Assembly (NCBI GenBank): GCA_949358305.1
Contig: OX442315.1
Coordinates: forward strand, 32,328,427-32,392,426
DNA length: 64,000 nucleotides
Reading direction: 5' to 3'
Source: Strigamia acuminata
Lineage: Eukaryota > Arthropoda > Chilopoda > Geophilomorpha > Linotaeniidae
Positions 1 to 10,100 of the stretch are shown piece after piece (the stretch's first letter is position 1; the number at the start of each line of letters is the position of its first letter). Under the pieces are notes generated by a model, which saw only the letters and a list, made by a program, of their open reading frames with translations, made no database searches and was not told where the DNA came from. Position numbers and translations under genes: made by a program.

Positions 1-705
1 CGGTCGAAAGATCCCGGTTATTATTTAAAGTTTTGTCGTAAGGTTAGCAAATTCTATCCCGGACGGGCCCCCACGTGTCGTGATTCGACTTTGTGGTTAA
101 AGATAATAAATAATAGTACTCGGGAAATACAATATAAGATATAATACTGCTTTATTAAACACGCTTACTAATACAGTAAAGGTTAAGGTGATTCCAATGA
201 TGGTCCTCGGATTCTTCTGCGAATACGAGTCGCCGCTAAACAATGGTAGATCCTATTGTTTAGTCCTACGCGTGGTCTGTGTTGTTGTCTAGGGTTATTT
301 CCACGTGTTATAACGAACACGCGAGAATTCGCTTTCTCGTGCGAATTAAACGAATATCGCTTGGATATTTATTCTAGCGTAGTTTGGCTACGCTAAATAA
401 ATGTGGCTGTTGTACAGTTGAATGGTCAGCGGGCACCGGTCCTCGATCAATCCGTGAAACGGCCTGAAAGGTGAGGTAAATGGTGCTCTTGCTGAAATGT
501 GGTAACTGTAGTATATTTCCGGTCAAGCGTTGGCGTTATATATTAGCCGGAAATGACGTCATATGCAAATCCTTCTGATTATGCAGGTTCGCAGAAACAC
601 GAGACTAGTCAGTCTAGTCGGTATTTCTAGCGCGCTCTAGTGGCGAGGATTAATAACATGATAATCGTCGCTAATTACTTCTTCAGGTGATGCCGAATCA
701 CCACA
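1..705 (-). mobile_element. 5' LTR and start of internal region of an LTR retrotransposon (runs off left edge)
   Basis: Seen: positions 56-73 read ATCCCGGACGGGCCCCCA, whose reverse complement is an almost perfect tRNA-Pro type primer-binding site (the type used by many LTR elements and gammaretroviruses). Two bases further right, an LTR starts at 76 with TGTCGTGATTCG and ends at 705 with CGAATCACCACA, an 11/12 terminal inverted repeat of TG...CA form. The LTR is about 630 bp. The element therefore points left and its coding body lies outside the window. Bases 1-55 are untranslated leader. The clade (gypsy or BEL/Pao) cannot be decided from the LTR. Confidence 0.75.
56..73 (-). other. Primer-binding site, tRNA-Pro type
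   Basis: The 18 bases match the 3' end of tRNA-Pro as remembered, except for one base. The site lies 2 bp inside the LTR end, as expected for minus-strand priming of reverse transcription. Confidence 0.7.
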
Positions 706-2031
706 AAGGGTGCATTGCATTGTGGGAGCTCAATCATCCCGTTAGATAAACATAGCTGAATTAAAGTAAGTTTGTTTTCCACAAAATCTGCGTTTTTTTT
801 TTATAAATTCTAGCAAAATGTATACAATTTCGATAAAAGTTGGATTTTTTTTATAAGTTCCGACGAAATCTGCTTTTTTTTAAAATAAATTCTAACAAAA
901 TGTGCGGGCATTTCAATCAAATTTGATAAAAATTTTATAAAAGTTGGATCTTACATTGAATAGTCTTTTTCAATCAGTACAGCATGAATGGCAAAATTGA
1001 ATTTCGCGCCATTTGGTGGAAAAAATAAATGGAGTGCCAGGATTGGCTGAATGGAAAGAAAGCGGTGATTGGTGACGCCGATCTCTCCCATGTGTAAAAC
1101 TAAAAGTAAAGTAGTGTGCTTGTGGTTTGTTTTTTGTTTATTTAGTACTCAAAAATGGTTAACATTATTTATTTATTTATTTATTTATTTTCTCTCCCGT
1201 CTGTTGTCGTAAGTTCTTCCTTTATACAATAAATCCCCACTAATGCACTTTCGAGCCCAACTTCAATCCAGGGTCCTAGCCATAGTCCTTGGTCCCAATT
1301 GCAAAATTATAGTTTCGATTTGTCGAAATGATTTTTTTATTTGAAAGCTACAGTTTTGAATTCGTTTTTCATTTTTGGAAAGTTGCATTTTATCAATTTG
1401 ACGTGAATAAAATGTTCACAATCTTGAATTTAAATCTAAAAAAAATGTGTTATCAAGTCACCACCGATAGTGCGCACATTTATCTGTGATACTGCATTGT
1501 CACTGCTCAACAAATTTATTAGTCACGATTCTTTAAAACGATTTATTTCAATGCTGGTCATGGTCCGCAAAACGCATTTCGAATATTTTAACCACAAATT
1601 TTGTTGCCACATTTACTTCATATTTTTGTCTCGAGTAAATAAACAAAACTTTTCTCAAACTTAAATCTTACTTTTACAACTTCTGAATTTCCATCACTTA
1701 CTAAAGTTACAACTTCTAAATTTCATCACTTACTAAAGTTACATGTTCAATGTTTCCAGATACCGTAAGTGAAAAAATTAAATTTATTCATCTGGAAAAC
1801 TGTACTGGCACACAAGAAATTCGCACGTTAATTACACATAATGCAGTTCACTTATTACTAGAAGTAAATATTACATATATAAAATTTTTTATCAAAAATT
1901 TGATAATCATGGTAAACTTATTTTTTTCATTTCGCAACTGAAAAAATGAAAAACTTTTTAAAAAAATGTAATTAACAAGAATTAATGCGTAAACTTTTTT
2001 GAAGAGATTTATGCAAACTTTAAAGTACTGT
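706..2031. other. Non-coding AT-rich stretch with an imperfect tandem duplication and (TTTA)n
   Basis: No convincing gene. Positions about 783-960 hold two imperfect copies of an 80-85 bp unit (AATCTGC, T-tract, AAATTCTA.CAAAATGT, ATAAAAGTTGGAT). Positions 1164-1191 are a (TTTA)n microsatellite. Confidence 0.5.
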
Positions 2032-2036
2032 AAGCC

Positions 2037-2209
2037 TAGTGTGTACTGCACTAAATGTATTCTTGCTGCTCGGAGAAAACAATTAACGATGCGGACATTG
2101 TCAAGTCAAAAATACGAGTGGTCTTTTTAATATGCAAAGTACAGAGGGCGCTGTAACTTGACAGCGTCACAAAATAACAAGGCTGTAATGAGAACAAGCG
2201 AATACAGCA
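2037..2209 (-). repeat. 3' LTR of the deleted gypsy element
   Basis: Direct repeat of 2711-2884, starting TAGTGTGTACTGCAC and ending AATACAGCA on the plus strand. Confidence 0.8.
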
Positions 2210-2300
2210 TCATTCCTCCATTAATGGAACATTAATATTGACTAAAATTAAACAATGTAATAAAATTCGAAAGATTAAATGCAATGAACATACAAATGAG

Positions 2301-2666
2301 TTACTTATTACACTGAAACTTGCTATTGGGCTTCATCAACACCAAAAAATCATGTTCAATTCCGAATGCATTGCGGATGACGTTTGTCCATGTCCAGGGT
2401 ATGTCATCACGTGTGAGCCGATACAAAGGTTCGAGAAGAGTCAAAAGGTTGGCCACAAATCGTCTGAAGTAATTGATTAATCCGTGGACCGATTTTAACT
2501 GAGGTCGCACTGCATCACGTAATGGTGCCAACTTTGAGTCAATGGGAGTTATGCCGGACTTCAAAATGCCCAACCTTAAAAACTGGACACAAGGGGGCAT
2601 GAATTTACATTTCAAACAGTTTAATGTAAAACCAGCTGAATCAAATGCTTTCACGAGTTGGTCCAA
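2301..2666 (-). pseudogene. Reverse transcriptase fragment (Ty3/gypsy, thumb/connection region)
   Basis: The 121-residue frame shows the run that follows the YxDD site in gypsy-type RTs: LN.LKCKF, then VQFL.LGILKSGI, then K...LRD, then LINYFRRFV, then LEPLYRLTRDD..W.W. The YxDD catalytic site, the protease, most of RNase H and the integrase are absent. It is a remnant inside a deleted element and cannot support transposition. Confidence 0.85.
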
Positions 2667-2710
2667 ATTTGAGAGATGCGATTGGAATCAATCGCATCCT
2701 CGTCGCCAAT

Positions 2711-2884
2711 TAGTGTGTACTGCACTAAATGTATTCTTGGTGCTCGGAGACAACAATTAACAATGCGGACATTGTTAAGTCAAAAACACCAGTGGTCTTT
2801 TTAACATGCAAAAGTACAGAGGGCACTCTAACTTGACAGTATCACAAAATAACAAGAGTGTAATGAGGAGAAGCAAATACAGCA
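2711..2884 (-). repeat. 5' LTR of the deleted gypsy element
   Basis: Direct repeat of 2037-2209. It is followed on the minus strand by the TTGGCGACGAGG internal start. Confidence 0.8.
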
Positions 2885-2889
2885 AAGCC

Positions 2890-4580
2890 CAGATCAAAAA
2901 AATTAAGCTTTTAAACACATAACTCTATTTCTCTTGCTAATGCTTTATCTTTGCTAATGAAAGCAATTTGGAAACTACCCTTAAAATTTGTAATAATTCA
3001 TCTAGAGCTTTTAATTCTTTACTCCCCTCTACAGCATGTTATTGCAGTAACAGTAATGTTGTCGCATGCTTAACTTCCAAACTAATACTTCAACTTTCTC
3101 ATCTAATTAGGCTACCATTCTCGCTATAAAGGCTCTTAAAACACTCCACAACAAACACTCCACTGTTTCTATTTCGTTAGATTTTTGCATAATTTTGTCA
3201 TTTTGTCAAACAACTTTACAATTGACATTTTTTATATTGCAAAAAAAAATCCTACAATGTCTAAAACCCAACTTAGTGTTGCCTAATGATTTGTGAACAC
3301 AATCTACAATAGTTTTTATTCAAAATTCAAAAATTTAATGCAAACTCTAAGTGAAAACACCGCGGAGAAAAAGCAAAGAGGATTGGTTCTCTTTCCTTAC
3401 TTATAGATTTGTCTCAAGGCAGAATTGCACTATGCACTTGCACATGCTAAATATTTCAGAGAAAAGATACAATCCTTTCCAAAAACTAAAAACTACTTTC
3501 AGATTTTATGATTTATTTTCCTTCCCAACAGAGCCCAATAAAAACTAATTAGACCATTAAATTGGACTTTTGACACAGCAGGTGCCCAATCCTTATATCT
3601 TTGATTTATTACACAAACCGAAAGAACCCCAATAAAAACACACCGAGAAACATTTTTATTTCACTCTTCCCAAGCTTTAACCTAAATTATTTCAACAAAA
3701 CTTTCTTTTTTAAATGAAATCAATGAAAGTCAAAAGTCACGCACTTCCACTACGTACTTCTTAAGGAATCCTACGCAACCAAATTGCAAAATTACTTGCT
3801 GCCCTCTTCCATTTACTAAATTACAAACCAAGTGCTGAAAAAGTAGAGACGCTCATCAACGCACACGCAACGATTTTATATCATCATGTAACCGGATTCT
3901 AGGGTGCAACCGCCTGCTCGTGGCATTCTGCTTGCGCACGAAGCTAAAAAACATATCAGTGCACTTGACTCAAATTCAAGCTGCTTTTAGGACATCGTTA
4001 GCCGCATGCCCGACAGCAGTCTAAGAGGATCAAGCTTCAAAAATAACGAGATAAACACACATCAAAGTGCGTCAATTCTGCTATTAATATTGCAAAACAG
4101 TCAACGAGGTTTATACTCGTAAATAAACGACACCACTCGCATGCTAAATAAGTGTTCAACCAAAAGTTTAGCCAATTTTCACTCAACTATTTTCATCAAA
4201 AACGAAGAATTCGGTTTGACAGGATCAAACTAGTGAGGTTTTTAGAGTGAGTAAATGGCAAATAAATTAATAAAGCACTTTGAATATAGAAAAGTTAATA
4301 TTTTTGCTGCTTTTAGTGTTTCTATAAGCAGAGTCGACACCAAACCATCACCAAAGGCTGCAGAAACGGAAATGTAAAGAAATTTTAATCACCGTTTACT
4401 TGTACAACCCAAAAACGAAACTATAAACAGACAAAAACAAAATAACCTCTCACATATTCATATTGTCAAATTTCATTGCTCTGTACGATTGTTAATTACC
4501 GTATTTTACGTTATTGTTTCCGTATTTAACCTCAACAATGAACATATGCTTCGTTTGTAACGTTCAGACTTCATTTGTTA
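2890..4580. other. Non-coding stretch, nothing recognised
   Basis: AT-rich with A-rich runs. The short open frames are not supported by codon use, splice context or similarity. I see no gene. Confidence 0.5.
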
Positions 4581-4588
4581 CATTAAAC

Positions 4589-4959
4589 CAGGGGTCGGCA
4601 ATTGATTTTAAGTGGGGTTCGGATACTATTGAAAATTTCTATCGAGGTCCAGAAAAAAAACACTTAAAAACCTAAGAAAACGGAAAAAACACTTAAAAAC
4701 CAAATAAACCTCCTAATAAACACACACAACCCAAAAAATGCCAATAAAATCTAAAAAAAACATGAAAAAAAACAGGAAAAACAAGAAAAAAACACCGAAA
4801 TACCAAAGAAACCGAGGGAAAAACGTCGCTAAAACGCCCAGGAGAAAAAGGTTCTGCAGAATTCTGCAGAGAAGAAAGATTTTCTGCAGATTTTTTTTAC
4901 CTGGGCGTCACCGCGGTCCAAGTTTCGACCTTCTGCAGTCTGCCTATTGCCGACCGCTG
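4589..4959. mobile_element. hAT-type MITE, copy 1 (371 bp)
   Basis: Ends CAGGGGTCGGCAATT and TATTGCCGACCGCTG form terminal inverted repeats. The flanks are a perfect 8-bp target duplication CATTAAAC (4581-4588, 4960-4967), diagnostic of hAT transposition. The interior is A-rich with repeated ACACTTAAAAACC-like words and has no transposase. Compared with copies 2 and 3 it carries an extra segment rich in TTCTGCAGA near 4850-4890. Confidence 0.9.
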
Positions 4960-4967
4960 CATTAAAC

Positions 4968-6100
4968 AAATGTAACAAACAAAAAACTGAAATTGTAATT
5001 GCTGACAAAAATGGCAGTTTTGAATAAGAGCCGCGGCTCTTAATCGATAATATACGGTAATTATTAATGATTTCAGTTGTCAAAGGGCAATTGCTGTAAA
5101 ACCAAGCATCAGTTACAAGATGTAAAGTAAAAATCAATCTAGTTAAAAACGACCTCCTGTTTGTTCATTTGGGCGTGAAAATCCATCAGCTAACAGTGAC
5201 AAGCGTTTCAAAGCAAAGCGCAAGGCAAGATTGAAAATCTCCAATCTTGGTGTGTGCGCCTCAATCGAATGCGAACAACCTGTAAACTGGATGTCAACCA
5301 GCTAAAGTGTTAAGTCAATTACTTCAAACTGACGCGACAATTTATTATTTCTTTTATAATTCACTTAATTTATTTCGTGCGAGCAATCCATTCATCTTCA
5401 TTGTAAGAAACAATTTTTAAGAATTTCAATTTAGCACAAACTTATTATTTTGAAAAAAATAAAAATGTAAAAAACAATAATTTTTTTAAAAAATTACTAA
5501 TTTTAATTGCTAACAAGATTAATGGCCTGTCGGCACCTTCAAGAAATTTGTAAAACATGCGACAATCGATCTCAAAAGTCAAGACAAAATTATTCTTTCA
5601 GGTCCAATGAGAATACTCACAATGACATAGAATTTACATGCAACAGACATCGCATTTGTCCAGTGCTAATAAACAATACTGACTACATAAAACCACCTGG
5701 AATTGCCTTAAATTTACAACTTGTACAAATTTCCTGAATTTCTTTAATTTTTCTCTGTGTATGAAAATTGAAACAATGCCAATTTTCCCAAGAGGCAATT
5801 CCGGACGTAAATACCATCACCACAAAAGGAAAATTGCATTAAGAAACATACTTCGCTTGAATACAATTTCTTCGCTAACGTTTACACCCAAGAAAATTCC
5901 CTGCAGTTTTTCTTCGTCTAACTTTGCTGTTATGCGTGTTTGCATGCACTGTTCCCAAATGTTGCATCAAGAGATGCTAATAAAGCTAATAATTTAAATA
6001 AATGATGCCTGGAAATGAGCAGTACGTCAGAAACCAGAGTGCATTGCAACATCTGATTAGCAGTCGCATGGATGACACCTGAAATCACTTACGAAAATAA
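4968..6100. other. Non-coding stretch, nothing recognised
   Basis: AT-rich; no supported gene or repeat boundary. Confidence 0.45.
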
Positions 6101-6102
6101 TA

Positions 6103-6811
6103 AGGGGTTTCATAAATGCCACGCTGAAGATGATGAAGTGATTGTTCCAATAATCACAGTCACTGCATTATTGAGGACCCATGCCAGGTCCAAATGATTA
6201 TTTCGCATGTCACATGACTTTTATTTTATTTATTTTATTTTTTTAATTAATTTATTTGTTTTTGTTAAATTAAATTAAGGGGTTTCATAAATGATGCGCT
6301 GAAAGCGCTGAAGTGAGTATTCCAATAATCACAATCGCTCTATTATTGAAGACCTACGCCAGGTTCAATTGATTATACTACTGTCACATGACTTCCGGTT
6401 ATGTTATGTTATGTTTTAAGCATGAAAAGCTCCTTTTTCAGTGATTATAAATAAGCGCTGAAACGCTGAAGCGATTATTCATGTGATTGGCCCACGCAAG
6501 TCACATGATAATCACTTCAGCAGAATAATCGTCATAATCGCTTCAGCGCCTTCAGCGCATCATTTATGAAACCCCCTATTGATTATTTATTTTTATTTAT
6601 TTAATAATTTACACCAAACTCTTTTTTTCTTAGTTTAAGCATTCTTCAGCACTAACAACTCCTTTTCAGACGATTATACATAAGCGCTGAATTGCTGAAG
6701 CGATTACTCGTATGATTGGCCCACACAGGTCATATGATAATCACTTCAGCAGAATAATCGTCATCGTCATAATCACTTCAGCGCCTTCAGGATATCATTT
6801 TTGCAACCCCT
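6103..6811. mobile_element. TA-flanked MITE A, interrupted by a copy of its own family
   Basis: Starts AGGGGTTTCATAAATG after a TA and ends TTTTTGCAACCCCT before a TA. The interior has multiple GCTGAAG/CTTCAGC and AATAATC words in inverted arrangement. A related 299-bp element (6278-6576) sits inside it, splitting its left third from the rest. No coding capacity. Confidence 0.75.
6278..6576. mobile_element. TA-flanked MITE B nested in MITE A
   Basis: Terminal inverted repeats AGGGGTTTCATAAATGATGC and GCATCATTTATGAAACCCCC, flanked by TA on both sides. The inner sequence CTGAAAGCGCTGAAG is mirrored by CTTCAGCGCCTTCAG. It is related to the host copy A and to the element at 24,034. Confidence 0.8.
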
Positions 6812-7785
6812 TAATGTTAGCTGCATCCACGACAATATAAAACCATCTCACTTTCACTCGTTTAATTATTGTTATAAACAAAGCAGCAACCACAAATTAT
6901 GTTATGGGAGGACACAGTCGTGTTAATAATAGATGCAATTAACTTAAACATATACCTGTACATACACCATATACGCATAAATTAATTAAAAACAATTGTT
7001 GACTATTCTTTGGAGAATCCTAGGTTTTTGATTAGTTTAATGAGTAGTGTTGAGAATATGTAAAATTTAACGTAGAACAAGGGAATTCGTCTCAGTGGAA
7101 TTATTCCTGTAAATATTTGACAGCAAATCTTTAAAGTGGCATAAATGAAGAAATGCAAATAAATATTAATAACTTAATTTACTCTCTACTTATTACTTAG
7201 AATTACAGATAAAAAAAATTAAAAAAAATTAAATTAAAGAATTATTGATATAAGACTATCGTATTTATTATTTTTAAGAGAAACCAGCGTTAAATGAATG
7301 AATGAATGAATCAGAAAATGGCTAACTCGAAATGATTGATCTTGCAAGGGAGTTTGGTGCTGTCGATGTTACAAGCCATGTTTACTTTGCTTTTCTTCCT
7401 ATTCATTAAAGTGCAAGTTACCCTTTTCCCATTAATTGGTGACTCCATCCAAAGTTGATTTGATGAAACTTGAAAGCATACACCCTTCTCCAGTTAGCCA
7501 TTAGTGTAAGGTAAAGTTAATGTGAGGAACCATTGACCTTCTGCACAGTATTGGAAATCTAATACAAACTTTGGTATCCTGCAGCCACTTCAGTGTCTAT
7601 CTTCAGTTAAGCCTTCGATCTTTGTTTATTTTAAGCGCAAAATTCATCTAAGGAAAGGAATGTCCCGAAGAAGCAATAGTTACTTTCAATGAAGGGAGGA
7701 TAAATGACTTATACAGAATGAAAAAATAACCTGAATAACTGAACCCATTTAGTATCATGTGTACTGAATTTGGCTCATGGGTTTC
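6812..7785. other. Non-coding stretch, nothing recognised
   Basis: AT-rich, with a short (AATG)n run near 7300. No supported gene. Confidence 0.45.
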
Positions 7786-7793
7786 TTTTAATA

Positions 7794-8069
7794 CAGGGGT
7801 CGGCAATTAATTTTAAGTGGGATCCGGATACTATTGAAAATTTTTATCGAGGTCCAGAAAAAAAACACTTAAAAACCAAATAAACCCCCCAATAAACACA
7901 CACAACCCAAAAAATACCAATAAAACCTAAAAAACATGAATAAAACAGGAAAAACGAGAGAAAAAACACCGAAAAACCAAAGAAACCGAGAGAAAAACGT
8001 CACCGCGGTCCAAGTTTCGACCTTCCGCAGTCCGTATCCGGACCGAGGTCCGCCTAATGCCGACCGCTG
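7794..8069. mobile_element. hAT-type MITE, copy 2 (276 bp)
   Basis: Ends CAGGGGTCGGCAATTAATTT and AATGCCGACCGCTG. Perfect 8-bp target duplication TTTTAATA (7786-7793, 8070-8077). Same family as 4589-4959 and 37141-37420, and non-coding. Confidence 0.9.
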
Positions 8070-8077
8070 TTTTAATA

Positions 8078-8465
8078 CATCGACGATGAATAGAATTGTA
8101 AATGCACCAAATTCTGTTTTTACACGGTACATCCGTAGCTGCATTCAAAAAATTGTGATATGTTATACTGTAGGTGTTTGTGTTTTTGTTTTGTGACGTT
8201 GTTAAAAGATATAAAAGCAAACGCACCATAACCAAAAACACTTAAAACGCGACCGTTTAAATGCAGCTGTGTACCTTTTTACGAAATCTTTATAAAAAAA
8301 ACGTGTTAGATAAAAAAAAAATCGGATAAGGAATTCAATTTATTTTTCTAAACCGTGTTAAATCAAAATCGTGTAAAAACAGAGCACCCGCGCTCTATTG
8401 ACAGAACCTAGATCCCCTGTGTACGAAAGAATTAGGCAATAATTAAAATAGATTTTCAATTTCAA
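8078..8465. other. Non-coding stretch, nothing recognised
   Basis: AT-rich with homopolymer A and T runs; no supported feature. Confidence 0.4.
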
Positions 8466-8755
8466 AAAGTGCATTTTACACATTAAAAAGTTCCTTTTAC
8501 ACTTTAAAATGTGCATTTTCACCTTAAAACGAAATTTTTGGACTTAAAAAAAGCATTTTTAGACTTTAAAAAGCATTTTTAGATCTGAAAAAAGCATTTT
8601 TAGACTTAAAAAATGCATTTTTATCTTTAAAAATCATTTTTAGATTTTAAAAAAAGCATTTTTAGACTTAAAAAATGCATTTTTGGACTTAAAAAATGCA
8701 TTTTCGGACTTAAAAAATGCATTTTTAGACTTAAAAAATGCATTTTTGGATCTCT
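8466..8755. repeat. Minisatellite, about 20-bp unit
   Basis: More than ten degenerate copies of GCATTTTTAGACTTAAAAAA. The last copies (8683-8755) are the most regular and give a spurious repeat-peptide frame (DLKNAFL). Confidence 0.85.
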
Positions 8756-9417
8756 TTAGATCCACAGAACATAATCTGCAGCAAAGAACCTCCTCTCAAT
8801 TTCTCAGTTGCAAAACTGGCCAGCTTTCGAGGACAAAATTACTCCTTCAATCATTTAGCAGCAAACCGTAAACACATTTCTCGCGCATGCGCTTCTTCAA
8901 AATAACTTTCCACACCTGTTAGTTTCCTCACTCCTCGATCATAACCATAAAAGCAAAACGTGCTTAAATCGTTAGCAAAATTTCCATAACTGATTTCAAC
9001 TGATTAACTTTCCTTAACTTCAAGACAAAACGCTTTTTACAACCATTCACAATCATTTAAACCTCACCTCAAGAAAGAACGCCTCAAATCCCGCCACGTC
9101 CCCTTTACTTTCAACACCGAATCAATTTCCAACCTCACAACAAGCCACGAGCGAACAAATATTGATACACCCTAAACATTTTTAATTGGACACATTAAAA
9201 AATGATTTTCACTTCCGTTATTACATTTCAACACACCAACGGAACGCAACTGTGAAAAAAAAACCCTAATTAGGTCGTTGCCTAAATCGATACAACACTA
9301 TCACACACAAACAAAAGAAAACTATCGATTATTTTTTGTTTACCCCACCTAAAAATCCAATCTCCGTCAAGCAAGACTTTGCATTCATTTTCCCACAGAC
9401 AAAGAAGAGCGGCTCAC
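8756..9417. other. Non-coding stretch; probable start of the first intron of the minus-strand gene at 9.4-9.5 kb
   Basis: No coding frame with splice support. If the exon at 9418-9547 is real, this is its intron. Confidence 0.35.
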
Positions 9418-9547
9418 CTGTAGGACCGATCCTCGTCGCTATAGCAAGGCGTGCATCCTCATTGGTCGTCCGAGATGGTCGCGGCGTGGGGGTAAGTAAA
9501 GCAGTTGTCACATAGATTGCGTCCGTCGAACTCGTCCAGTTGTTCAT
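9418..9547 (-). CDS. Putative first coding exon of an unidentified gene (rest lies outside or is unrecognised)
   Basis: From the ATG at 9547 the minus strand encodes 43 residues beginning MNNWTSSTDAIYVTTALL and stops at a strong donor, ACAG|GTGAGCC, at 9418/9417 (phase 1). The peptide is Ser/Thr/Pro-rich with one N-glycosylation sequon (NWT) and no signal peptide. That resembles the extracellular tail of a multispanning receptor, but this is only inference. The local GC and CpG content is far above its surroundings, as for a promoter-proximal exon. I found no matching downstream exon on the minus strand between 1 and 9417, so the gene would need a very long intron. It could instead be a non-coding first exon. 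Confidence 0.35.
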
Positions 9548-10100
9548 GCCCCTCTCCAGCCTCCTTTCGACCACTTTTGTGTATTAGCTGGTGCTTGAGG
9601 TGAATGACACTCCACTGGAGGTTCCACCACTGGCACCAACCATCATCGTCGTTGTCCCGTGGAACAACCAGTGTCTACAAACATGATCGAGGACAACGTG
9701 CGCGGAACAAACTTAGCTTCGATGTCATGCTTCAACTATTATATCGGATTGCAGTCGGATGAATGAATGTTGCGTGCAGGTGAGACCCGAGAGCACTTGG
9801 GCAACATTAATGGCATTTCGGGCTGCATCTCACGTGCAAAGTGCGTGTGTAAGTCGACCACATCGCAGGATTCGCAGCCCGCATTCTGACCAAGAGCCGG
9901 CTGGCCGCGACGCTCCCCGAGTGGCGCCTCCGCGCGACGGTTAGCGTAAGGATAAAAGGCGGCGAGCGCATGCGCCGAACCATTAGGTTAGGCGAAGGGG
10001 GAATAAAGATCGATTTGGTAACGTGTGGTGGAATTCCGGACAGCTGATCCAGTTGAAGGAACCGAAATGATGTCATTCTTAGTTCACCGAGTCGGTCCAA
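9548..10100. promoter_or_regulatory. GC/CpG-rich island, candidate promoter region
   Basis: A block with many CG dinucleotides in otherwise AT-rich DNA, directly upstream of the putative minus-strand first exon. It contains GGATAAAAGGCGGCG and CGCATGCGCCG. There is no confirmed start site. Frames through it on both strands look like composition artefacts. Confidence 0.35.

Larger units (their letters stand above)
2032..2889 (-). mobile_element. Internally deleted Ty3/gypsy retrotransposon with two LTRs and a 5-bp target duplication
   Basis: Two direct repeats of about 173 bp (2037-2209 and 2711-2884) bracket a 501-bp core and are themselves bracketed by the direct repeat AAGCC (2032-2036 and 2885-2889). 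Read on the minus strand, the core begins TTGGCGACGAGGAT just inside the 5' LTR (a primer-binding-site position typical of some gypsy lineages), contains a piece of reverse transcriptase, and ends with a purine-rich tract GGAGGAATGA against the 3' LTR. All parts point the same way, so this is one insertion that lost most of gag-pol. The LTRs differ at many sites, so it is not recent. Confidence 0.85.

Noticed and set aside
8683-8871. Open frame with DLKNAFL repeats
   Set aside because: Product of a 20-bp minisatellite, not a gene.
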